Assembly (NCBI RefSeq): GCF_002234675.1
Contig: NC_019879.2
Location: 24,857,855-24,921,854 of the forward strand
Direction: 5' to 3'
Origin: Oryzias latipes
Lineage: Eukaryota; Chordata; Actinopteri; Beloniformes; Adrianichthyidae
DNA length: 64,000 nt
Of the stretch, positions 49,954 to 61,900 are shown piece by piece. The position numbers and the translations under genes are program-made. The notes beneath the pieces are model-generated. The model was not told where the DNA came from and searched no databases. It saw only the letters and a program-made list of their open reading frames with translations. Positions within the stretch are counted from its first letter, which is position 1, and the number at the start of each line of letters is the position of its first letter.

Positions 49954-52900
49954 TTGTCCTGTCCAACAGCTGGGCAGACAGATGAGAGCTGAGGGCCTCT
50001 TGTGTTGGACAGATTTTACTTTAACAAGAGGGGTTATTAATCTTCAGACAAACCAAAGGTATGTCTGGATAAACCCCTTTTGTAATTGAGGCCAAACTTT
50101 ATTAATTTCAATCATGTCTGAAAATCTTTGGTGTTGGACCGGACGGAAAAGGAAAGAGGGGAAGAAGAGAGAGGGACGATAGAGAGAGGGGGGGTAGGGG
50201 GTGATAATAGGAGGGGAAGGGGGATAAGACCATGAAGCAGCATAAAGCAACAAGTTTACTGGTTGTTAATCATTATGGTAACGTTCAAGTGTAGTACAAT
50301 AAGGGCGGAGCCTGTCCACACACACACTCAAATGTTATAAACACACCTGCTAGCTGCAAAAAATGTCCACCTGTCGACATATATACAAAACAGATAGTGT
50401 TCACACGCATACTTATGCCTTAAAACCAACTAGTGTGAAATATTTCAGTCATTCAGTCATGCAAACTGTAAGTGCAAAGGTGAGCTAACACCTGTGCTCA
50501 GGTGAGTGTTTATGTTCTTCTAAAATGGATGGTGGAACGTGGAAAGAAGGAGGGAGAGTGCCCAGCCATCCCCACCCCAAGACCCCCACCGCAGCAGCAG
50601 CGGCAGCCGGAATCCCCCCAACGCCACACGGGAACCGGCAGGGAACAACCGCCGCCCGGGCGACCAAGCCCGCCACCCAGGCCAGGGCCAGCAGGACCGC
50701 CGCAAGGCCCCCAGAGCCAGAGAGCAGGGAAGCACGGAGGGAGAGAGAGCGCCGCCCCAGCCCAACCAGGAGAGCAGCCCCCCCGCCGCGCCGGGAGAAC
50801 CCAACGCAGGGCCCCACCGGAGACGGACGCCCACAGCCCCAGACGAGCACCCCACCACCACCCAGGAGTTCCGGGCATCCCCCCGCCCCAACCCCAGGTA
50901 CGAGCCAGGACCCCCCAAGGGAGACCCGCTCCGCGCTCCAGGCAGCCATCCGCCCGGCCCGCGGCTGGTCCAGGGAGGAGCGGGGCAGGGGCCCGCCGCC
51001 CCCGCCCAAGAGGGGGGGAACCCCGGGGAAAAAAAGAGGGCCCACAAGGGGTGTTGTAAATATGGCCCGACCAGGCTCGGCCACAGTTGGAAATATGGCG
51101 GGGCCCAGCGCCCAGGAGCAAGGACCAGAACCCACCCCCCAGGGACACGAACACTCCCGGCTCAGATGTAATGTGAACCCCCCCGCCGCGCGGAGAGAGC
51201 ACCGCTGGGCCCAGGAAGCCGGCACCCCGGGGACACGGCCGCCGTTGCAAAGGGGCCCGTACCCCCCACCAGGGAAGAGGCAGGGGACAGATGGTCCTAG
51301 GTCCCACCTTCCTTGCAAAATGTGTGTGCGTGTATGTGTGTTTGAGAGGGTGTGTGTGTGCATGTGTGTGTGTTTATGTTGGAATGTATATATTGAGGGG
51401 GGAGGGGTGTGTGTGCTAAGGGGGGTGCAGTTAAAATTGGCGGGTAGGGCACTGAGGGGACATCTCCTGATTACTCACAGTGACGTCCCCTGTGATGTAA
51501 ATCATCTAATCATTTTAACCCTTGTGCTGTCCTATGACCCCACCCTGACATTGACGTGTTCTCCCTACTATGACAAAGGTGGATAAAGGTGGAAAGATTT
51601 CATGTAATCCATGGACACCAGTGAAGATCACAAATCATTGAAAAAAAATAAGGTTCAGAGCACTGTCTAGTGGGTCTAGATGACCCAACTCTCAATGTCA
51701 AAGTGCCTAGGATAGCACAAGGGTTACACTGCATCATAAGATCTTAATATTTCCACCTCAAGGCTTGACAACTGCTTTGGGGTGTTAACACGTGACTGTA
51801 GTATATGGAGTTAATTCAGTCTCAATAATCAGAAATGCACACAACCGGTTTTACAAATGCACACGCTCCGATTCACAAATGTCATTTTATGCAAACGTGA
51901 AAAATAAATTCGGAAATACACACCCTGTGTTTCACAAACACACAGATTGTGTTTCACAAATGCACACTAAATGTTTTACAAATGCGCAATAAGTGTTTCT
52001 CACAAATGTGCACACTGTGTTTCACAAAAAACATTTTAGAAATTCACAATAAATGTATCAGAAATACACAGTAGGTGCTTCACAAACATGATTTTTAGGT
52101 ACACATGTGATGTGAACTCACAGATCATTCGAATTGCAGAATGTGCATTCAAAATCCCGTTCTCGTTTGTGAATCTCCCCGTGTGTGTGAGAGATTTTTC
52201 TACGGTGAATATTGAGACTCATCTGACGGAGCGGGTCAACTAATGTCACCATTGGCTATTGAATCTGTCAATCAAACTCATCGGGAAAGCAGGCGGGTTC
52301 GCTTTTAGCCAATCGTATGGCCCCTTACACTTTCTCTACGCTTTCTGCGGGTGGCAAAAGCCCCGCCCATATTTGATTCTGTACCAGTCGGTCGTTAGCG
52401 TGTTAGCCTTAGCATGGCTTGTCGGTTTATTGCCTTCGGTTGTCAAAAATTACTGGCTTGTGCAACTTTTCAGTGGACCTGGAAGCAAGGCAACAGTGGT
52501 TGAATGCAGTTGACATTGAATCCATCGAACTCTGTACTGGTCATGAGATTTAAAATGAATGTTTCACTCGAGATTGTACGTTATTCTCTTAGCTTTCATG
52601 CTAGCGTCATTTCAACACTCAGACACGGTTTTGATCATATGAAGTTGGAGGAGAAAAATCTTCAACTTCCACAGGTTTTGTGGAGAAACTGGCATCACTT
52701 TGCTCCGTACCACGCAGTGGGACTACATTACCTCAAGTTCATCTCACTGTCAATCACAGATACCCAATACACATCCCCTGCTCAGCCCGAGGTCACTTTG
52801 CTTGCCCTTAATTTTATTTTTTTAATAACTCAAATGTCATTGATTTTATATTGTAACCATATACATATACACCTCTTGGCCAGGTCACCCTTGCAAAAAA

Positions 52901-55900
52901 GATCCTCATCTCTCTGGGTTTTATAGCTGGTTAAATACTACACAACAAAAGATGATCATAGAACAACAAAGTGCAAACATTCACCCTTTATTGCAGAGTA
53001 AAATTCAGTGAAAACATGGACAGATTAAAACATCAAAATTTAAGCAAATGTGGGATCTCTACTGATTTGAATTTTATTTAAACTGGAACTAATTTTCATA
53101 ACTTCCTTACATACAATGAAGTCCCTTGAACAATACAGCAGTATTGATTTGAACTCTGTCTTACTCCCCTCAGTCTCTCTTCTTCTGTATGTAATTATGT
53201 CGCCTAAATTAAGTTCTAAACACACTGGACAGTAAAGATGTAGGTCCACTCCCAAACGGTCTGAATTCCACAATGGGTTGATGTCGTCTTGCAGTTCCAA
53301 CATTTGTGGGCCCAAAAGAGGACTGTCCCATACCAGGACATTGATCCCAGGATGAGGTTCAGTCATGGATCCACTCTCCTCCCATTCAATCTCTGGAACC
53401 AGCATACCCTGACAAAAAAAAAAAAAAAGATACTGTTTATGAACAGCACTGTTTTTTTTGTGTTTTAGATTATGTAGGAACAGTGACCGACTAATAATAA
53501 CTTATATTGTTGCTTGCAGGCAGACCTCATATCTCCATAACTGTTTATAATTTGCAAATAAGTGAACCTTAACAAAGTAGTGACATTAGTACATCTGATG
53601 GCTCATAATGCCATGCATTGTGATGCATTTTGAACTTGCAGATGTGCTATTCTTCCTACAAACAAACAATTTAGGGAAATTGTTTGCACCACACAATAAT
53701 CCTTTTCATTCATTTTCGATGAAAATTCACTGTAGTCATTATGATTTCATGATACTCTTCTTGATACTTTCCACTTTAGTCAAACTGCACACAAATCAGT
53801 TGTCCAGTACAGTGAGATTAAATAAAGCATTTACCCGGGGATCAGAAACAGGGTTCTGGGTCAAGCCCAACTGCCACAGCTGATTTGGTGTCATGCTTTG
53901 CTCCGTCCTGATTGGATGGCTGTCCCACGCGTCACTAAAGACATCCAAACTGGCCTGAATGCGTGGTAGAAAAATGTAATGGCAGCAGAATACGTGATGT
54001 GACTGATATTGAGAAAGTCTTGGTCCTCAGGAGAGTGCAGGATGTTGTAATATAAACCAGTAACACTCACGAAGACATCACACCAGAGGAGCTCAATCCT
54101 GTATTTGGAAAAAAGCAAAAAGAAATATTATATTGTCAGATTTATTTTTAATACATCATTCACTTTTATGTATCAGGGCTCCAGACTAACTTTTGTCACT
54201 AGGAGCATAGTGGCCCCTAACTGAAAATTTTAAGGGCACAACCAGAAAATTTAGGGGCGCATACCGTAAATCAACATTCTAACCAAATCTACTAATTTCC
54301 ACTGTATTACAAATAAATACTTCAATAATAGATGCAGAAATTACAATGTGCTGTTTCTAATTCAGTGTCACATTTTATTCTTCACTTTTGAAGATGCAAC
54401 ATGAAGGTAAACTGACATCACCATCGCTGTCACGACAGTACAAATAAGTAAAAATAGTAAAAAAAATACCATACATTTAGAATAAAAAAAAGTTTTTAGT
54501 AACAAGTGATTACCGTAGTAACCTTTCGTAATTTCACAGTTTCAAACAATACTTAAATGTATGTAAATATTAGAGGATGGAAATTCATGTTGGTGACACC
54601 AAATAGGTTCAGCCAAGATGCACAATAAGCGTGTTTGAGATCACCCAGATGGACGCAACGCTGCACAGATCACCTGGTGTGTGACGTATATTTTTGTTTT
54701 TGCTCCAACATCACCTGTCAATCAAAACAAAAATATCACGAGAAAGGGGTGAGAGCAAGACACCAATCAGAGCGAACGCAGCTGGAAATTTAGTATTGAA
54801 CTGACTAAAAGCTGCCCTACAGACTAAAAAACAATGCATTATGGGACATGCGTCCTGATGGGTTTTTTGTAGTTCACTGATCAATTAAAATAATTTAAAA
54901 TACCAACTGATTAAAAAAAGGCTACATCCATTACAAAACATTAAAATAATTATAAAAGATGTAATATCACAGCTCATACTTAGGGGGAGAGGCATATTAA
55001 AACGAAATTGAATGTTAAGGACAATTCCTAATTCCTGGTCTCTTTCAGTCTCGCTGCAGCTTCGATTTCATGCGAGTTTGAGACCCCTGCTGTACACTCT
55101 GTCACTGGTACACTAGCTGCAGGTCGGAAGAACGAATCAATAGTTCGCTTGCTCATAGCTCAGACGCACATATCAGGTTGTGATGATATTTGGCTCCGTT
55201 TCCTTCCCACGGATGTTTACGCGCGCTCGATTATCTCTAGGCCCCGCCCCTCCACACATTTTAGCCACTTGCAATGACTTTCCCTATTCTTCTCACACGC
55301 ATTGGCCGCCTCAGGCATCACTCAATAAAACGCGAGTGTGTGCTCGCGTGTGCTCCAGTCTCATGAGTATTCGCGCGAGTGTGTGTGTCTGCCTGCGTGC
55401 GTGTGCGCTCGCGTCTCATTGATGATTTCATCTCTCATTTCATCGATTATTGACGTGCTCCTTTCATGTTTAATGTATAAAAAATACGGAGGGTGGAGGA
55501 GGCAAATTTACTGGTAGCACATGTGCGACTGGGTGTAAAATTCAGTTGCACACTCTCAAATTTTGGTCGCAAAATGCGACCAAATGGACGCAGTCTGGAG
55601 CCCTGTGTATATATTAAAACTTCTAAAACTAGGTTCAACTCACCGTTGATTGTGTGTACACTTTTCCCACAATGAAGCCGTTTGTGTCAGTTGTACGTAC
55701 TGTGAGCATTAACTCGGCTATGCCCACATTTTCTCCTCCGTGATCTCCTCTCACCCTGACAATAACATGAAAATCATGTCTCAAACACATAATTACAAAT
55801 GCATCGCCAATACGGTACACATCAGTTTAAAATGTAATGTTCTTATGTATGATGCCAATAAGTAGAATTTCTAGGTTAAAAAAATTGCAGGAGTGGGTTA

Positions 55901-58900
55901 CATGTATCACTGGGGAAAAAATGAGGTGAGAGAGACTGTTAAGGGGGGGTAAAATGTTATTCATGAGGGGAAAGTTTTAGAGTTGCCTTTGTTTATGGAG
56001 AGGAGTCTAAAAAAAGTAATTTTATTTTTGTACAAATAACCAAGTACTTATACTGCCTGATATGTGAATAAAATATTTCTTTATGAATAACATGAATACC
56101 TCAGAGGAAAGCCATAAACGTTCACAGCGTCACTGAAGAAGGCCAAGTGGGTGTCTGCACAGTTGTTGTCTGCTATCTTCTCAGGTACAGGATACATGGA
56201 ATACAAGTACAAATACTTTCAACTGACAGATATTTACAGCGGCAAAAATGCTAAATTCCCAATTGACAGGTAAAACAGTAATACAATAGGATGATAAAAT
56301 ATGAAATAGAATAGAATAGAAGGGTATTTAATAATCCCTGAGGAATTTTTTTTAAAATGGCCATCTTAAAAAAACACATAAACACACATTCATTACAAAT
56401 AGAAATATTACAAAATAAAAAGATTGATAAAAAAAAGGTAAATAATTGGAAAATCAGTGGGTAAAATTAAAAGAAATTACTTGTAAGATGCCCTGCCAGA
56501 GAGTTGTATTGCCTGATGGCACGAGGAACAAAAGATTGTCACGCTGTCACGCTTCAGTAATTCCTAGAGAATAAATAAAAACACAACAAACATGGATTAG
56601 ATAATTTAGCTGTCTGATCTTAAATTACATAATTTTCAAATATATGAAAGGGGAATTTTTTAAAACACTCTTGCTATGATTACTTGAGCTTGTATTAAAG
56701 AACACCTTTAAAAAAAATCAGAGACAAGACACTGATCACAGGAAGCCTGTGTGTAATACTTACAGTAACTTCTACTCAAATCACTGTTGACAGCTGATTC
56801 TCCCATCCACCCTTTCTGTGACTACTTATCGATTACTAAACAGCCTAAAAACATAATGTTTGGGATTCTTGTCATTACGTCATTGGAAGTAAAGATACGG
56901 GGAATTTAGTGGCTGTCACTCTGACACAATCTCACAGGGCTGGTCATCACAATGAATACGGGTTCTAACGTTAGAAACTTAATGAGGCTTCTTTCATTCA
57001 ACAGTGGATTCATGTATGTTATATTTAAAAAATGCCGTTTTCATGAATGTCATATGAAATAACTTTGTTGCACAGTCCACCCCGTCTTAAAGTCTGGGTT
57101 GTGAAAATGCTGTGTCTAACTTTAACCCGGATCGCGATCCCGGAAAGGCAGCACACGGAACAACTAGCTAGTTAGCATAGCATAGCATCAGTGTTTAAAC
57201 AAATCGCCGTCTCCAAATCAATACTTTTTATTAAACTTTCTTTGCTGCTGTAAATCCGGCATGCTTTTCCCCTTAGTTCCTTATGAATCATGTTAAGAAC
57301 CTACAGATCATTGGCTATAGACGCTAGCTTGAACCGACACCAGCTTGAACTTCACTCACACTTACACAGACACAACTTGCACAGGCTAAGCAAAACAAAG
57401 CTAAGCTAATTTGCGGTGGGGGTACTCTGCAAACGACTCGGCTGCAGTGTTCATAAAGCATTCACACATGTCCCTTGGCAAAGGAGAACGCTTCAACTTA
57501 GTATTCAATAACATTACAGGACGTACAACGAGGGAATGATCAAATAAATGCATTACTTACGGGCTGAGACTGATCCCGTTCAGAAAACCTCTCCGCCATG
57601 TTTGCCGCCCGCGTCCTCTCAACTGCTGTGCTGAACAGCTCCCTCCCTCGTCACTTTGAAAGTGAGGAGTGTAAGGGGCCATTCGATTGGCTAAAAGCGA
57701 ACCCGCCTGCTTTGCCGATGAGTTTGATTGACAGATTCACTAGCCAATGGTGAGATTAGTCGACCCGCTCCGTCAGATGAGTCTCAATATTCACCGTAGA
57801 AAAATCTCTCACACACACGGGGAGATTCACAAACGAGAACGGGATTTTGAATGCACAGTCTGCAATTCGAATGATCTGTGAGTTCACATCACATGTGTAC
57901 CTAAAAATCATGTTTGTGAAGCACCTACTGTGCATTTCTGATACATTTATTGTGAATTTCTAAAATGTTTTTGTGAAAAACAGTGTGCACATTTGTGAGA
58001 AACACTTATTGTGCATTTGTAAAACATTTAGTGTGCATGTGTGAAACACAATCTGTGTGTTTGTGAAACACAGGGTGTGTATTTCCGAATTTATTTTTCA
58101 CGTTTGCATAAAATGACATTTGTGAATCGGAGCGTGTGCATTTGTAAAACCGGTTGTGTGCATTTCTGATTATTGAGACTGAATTAACTCCATAGTAGTA
58201 GCTTCACTTTTTGAAGGGCTTCTGTACACTGTTATGGTCTGACTTCAGGGTAAACTAACTGGGCACCAACCCTGCTCAGGGCGGCAGTGGCTGGTGGTTG
58301 AGCGGGTCGGTCAATGATGAAAGACTCGTCAGATCAATCAGCCAACTGTTGTTGTGTCCTTGGGGAAGACACTCCCCCTCCCTGCCTCCAGCGTGGCTCC
58401 AGCGGATGAATGCCCCAATGGTCAGAGGGGCCGTAGGCGTGAACTGTGTCGCTGTAGTCGCCTCTGTCAGTATAGCCCTGGCCAGCTGTGGCTGCATCAA
58501 TAACATATCGTCACCAAGAATTATTATGTCGTGAATGAATAATGGACACATTGTAAGCACTCTGAGTGCCTGGAAAAGCACAGAAAAGTCCAACCCACTA
58601 TGTTTAGCCTTCTTTTTTTAGTAGAAAACAATGAGGACATTGTCCCTTTAGCATCTGCTTGTCTGATGTGAAGATGAATTTCCTCTCCGCAGTAGCGAGG
58701 CTGCTTTATTGTTACAGAACACAAACCAAATCCTTGTCTTCAGTTGTGCTGCTGGCACGATCTTACGCTTTTATATTTTCTAAAAGCAGCCAGAGCATAT
58801 GTCCGGCTCTCATTCTAATTTCCTTTTTAAAACCTTTTTCTAGCTGCTATTTTTACCTTTCCTAGAATGATAAGTGTAACTTTTTTTCTGTTAATCATTG

Positions 58901-61900
58901 GTGATAAATATGAGATATTAATAAACTGTTGTCATAGGGGCTGGATGGCTCAGTTGGCTGCGTGCAGGGCTGTGGCATAGGAGACCAGGGTTTGTTACTC
59001 AGGGGCGTGATGAACTGAATCCAGAGTGGGTCATAGGGCAATCCTTCACACTAATGCCTATGCAGCCTCAAGGGGTTTGGGCATCCTGTATTGGTCTTCA
59101 GCTCGGATAAAATACGGGGTTGTGTCAGGAAGGGCATCCGGCGCTTCCTGTCAAACCGAATGTGCAGATCAGCGAAAGCTGATCCACGGCTGCAACCGTT
59201 GAAGGGACGTGCCGAGAAATGTACAACAATAATGATAGTAACCATAATTATTGAAAAAAACTTTACCACACATGCAAATAGAAAATAAAGAAAGTCTATG
59301 AAGTCAATTACAAATTCAAATTAAAAACAAGGCTGACGGAGTGCGATGGTAACATAAGGAAGTGTAAAACATTTCAAAGTTAAGCCAAAAAGAAACAATG
59401 ATCTTTTGATCTATTGAAAAAGCATTAACAGTGTCCTTTCTTTAACTTTGATCATGCTGTTTTTAGCCCGAAAAAAAAACCACGCAAACTTGTGTTGTTT
59501 TCTAGGACATAGTTTCTGCCGAGCGGCAGAAGTTCATTAGACATTTGCTGTGGAGTTGCCGTAGGGCAAGCCCGCCCCCACTTCCTGTCACCCATCTGTT
59601 CACATGGTCTACTGCTAGCTTACAGCTCACTAAGATTCACTAACAGAAATGGCGAGGAATATCAGAACTATCCTGCGGTGCGGTTTTAAGCCTGATGTCA
59701 GCTCAGAAAACAATAAAGTAATAAATAATTGATCCATCAGAATGGAGCAGAGCAGGGAGCTTGAGGCCCACCCAGAGTATTTTTTGTCACAAATGCAATC
59801 TCTTCCAGTTTTATGGTCTGCTCCTGATTCACAACACTTTGAGTAAAGAAATACTCAGAAATGTCATTGTGAACTCCATTTTCTTTATATATTGTACGTT
59901 CTCCATCATCAGAAAACTGCCACAACAACATGTTAAAAACACCAAAAACAGGATTTTCATCACAGATGGTTTTTCAGGCTTTGTCTCATAAACACCCCTC
60001 ACGTCTTCATGCAGGCTGTTCCACAGGCTCACAGGGCTGGAACGAGGCCTCGCCGTGGACCTGAGGACTCTTGAAGGATTCTGAGCTAAAACCAGTTCTG
60101 ATAATAATATATTTTTATAAAAGTCTCTTAAGACTTTTATAAAAATCCTAAAGAACTCTAAAAAAATCCTAAAGCTGACTTGACTTGCACCAAAGGAAGC
60201 TGGTTTAAGTAAACATTCATTTTAGGAAATGTTTCCTTGTTTGGACAACTGCATAGTTTTTAACTGAACTTTTCTTTAATGAGTTACTTTGTTTGCTAAA
60301 CTTTCCTGTTCCCACTTTTTCACAGATGCGACAAAAATCTCAGGAACTGCTGGCGGCACAGTGACCCTGAACTGCAACGCGTCTATTTCCAACCTCAGCC
60401 AACTAACATGGGAACTGAATGGAGAGCTACTGTTTGTCTTCACAACCTTGGATAATGGAGATCTCTTTGAAACCTCAGCAGCTTCCACACTGAACCTGAA
60501 ACTGAACCTGAACCTGAACCGATCAGACATCCAGCGTTATGCACTCGTCATAGAGAAAGCTAATGAGTTCCACTCAGGAAACTACACCTGTGAGACGACC
60601 ACAGGCCAAGGAATATCTAAGCAAACATGGGAACTTCTTATTACAGGTAAATCTGTTTTTGTTTTAAATTAAGTTTATGTTCCTTAAAAAAAATTGGAAT
60701 AGAAAGTCAGAAACCATAGAACCAATCAATCGATTCAATCAATCAATGGATGGCACTTTTCATACTTGGCAACACAAAGTGTATACAAATATAAACAATG
60801 TAAAACAAGGAAATTAATAAAAAATAAGCCAGTCCTCACGCCACATATAGACCCCGCCCTCACACCTCCCACTTCTTTAACCAAAGAGGTTTCTCGGGCA
60901 ACAGGCTGAGCGTGGAAAAAAGCTATTAGGTGGAAACACCAAGAGTAAGGGCCTCCTTCTCTGGAGGAAGGTGCGTATCCAGGCAAGTGCAGCATCGTAA
61001 GGGGGGGCAACCTCACCACGTCACAGCCGAGATGCAGGTCAGCCGACCCAGAGGGGAAAGATCCAAGCACCGGAAATAAAAATGACCAGAAATAAAATAT
61101 AGAAAACGTTTGTCTGGAAAAGACCTTTTCGTCAACGCATGGATTCATATGAATTAAAATAATTCAATGCTCAATGCAAATATCTAAACGTAAGTGATGT
61201 GAGCAGGAAATAAACACAAAAACGTTATTATATTTTGATGTTGGAAACAAATACATTTATTCTCGTTTTGACCTTAAGGCTCTGAAGTAGCCACAGGTTT
61301 ATCCACCTGACGTATTTTAGCCAATCACAATCGAGAATATATAGAATAGAATAGAATGCCTTTATTGTCACTGTACACATGTAAAATTCGCATCACACGC
61401 GCAAATGAGGGCTGCTCACTATTCAGTGCAAACACGCATGAGAAATATAATTACACAAAATAATAAAAGAATTTCACAAGAAAGAAGTACAATTTACAAA
61501 AGTACAGAATGTACAATACAAATTTTTGCTGAGTGGGTTTTCACTTTCCGCAGAGAGGTAGGTAAATAATTAAAATAAAAACTGCTATGCCCATGATAGC
61601 AGAGAAAATGTAAACAAATTTCTATTTGAACACATTTGTAGACTCGTGTTAACACTTTCAATGTGGCATCAAATTGTACTGTTTCTAGAAAAATGGAAAA
61701 TTAAAAGCAACAGTATTGTTGCATCAAACTGCACCGATCCTGCAAAACAAACAAACTAAAAACCACAACGTTCAGCCTGTTAATTCTCTACAGTGCAAAA
61801 GGGGAAGTCAGTGTCATAGGCAAAAGAAAATACTGAACAAACATCAAATGATGCAAAAATAACATATAATAACCCTTGTCGTGCTGAAAGCACAATTAAA

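Larger units (their letters stand above)
53040..57599 (-). pseudogene. Integrase-core (rve-type) transposase relict with introns
   Basis: Read on the minus strand. A first exon, 57599-57561 (MAERFSERDQSQP), ends in a GTAAGT donor. An exon near 56200-56102 ends DAVNVYGFPLR. Exon 55755-55644 has RVRGDHGGENVGIAELM, with an Asp as in integrase cores. Exon 54098-53835 has RIELLWCDVFVSVTGLYYN (Glu region), then after a frameshift near 54003, FCCHYIFLPRIQASLDVFSD and TPNQLWQLGL. Exon 53408 to about 53040 has GMLVPEIEWEESG and INPLWNSDRLG. This order matches fish integrase-core proteins. Phase mismatch at the 55644/54098 junction, the frameshift and a missing first-Asp region indicate an inactive copy. 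A common repeat (56299-56535) interrupts the upstream part, and a hAT-like element fills one intron. Confidence 0.8.
51804..58194 (-). mobile_element. 6.39-kb DNA transposon with 531-bp TIRs (IS3EU-like)
   Basis: Terminal inverted repeats at 51804-52334 and 57664-58194 are nearly identical, starting TATGGAGTTAATTC. The element is flanked by the 6-bp direct repeat GTAGTA at 51798-51803 and 58195-58200. It carries a minus-strand, multi-exon integrase-core transposase relict (53040-57599), a possible plus-strand THAP-like relict (52414-52560), and nested repeats. The outer TIR part contains degenerate tandem motifs of the TTTCACAAATGCACAC kind. The 6-bp duplication and integrase-type transposase fit the IS3EU group as I remember it; that assignment needs a database comparison. 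It lies in the second intron of the Ig-receptor gene. Confidence 0.85.

Noticed and set aside
50485..51363. Long GC-rich open frames on both strands (up to 353 codons)
   Set aside because: Low-complexity Pro/Gly/Arg translations open in several frames at once, within a retroposon with a target duplication; composition artefact.
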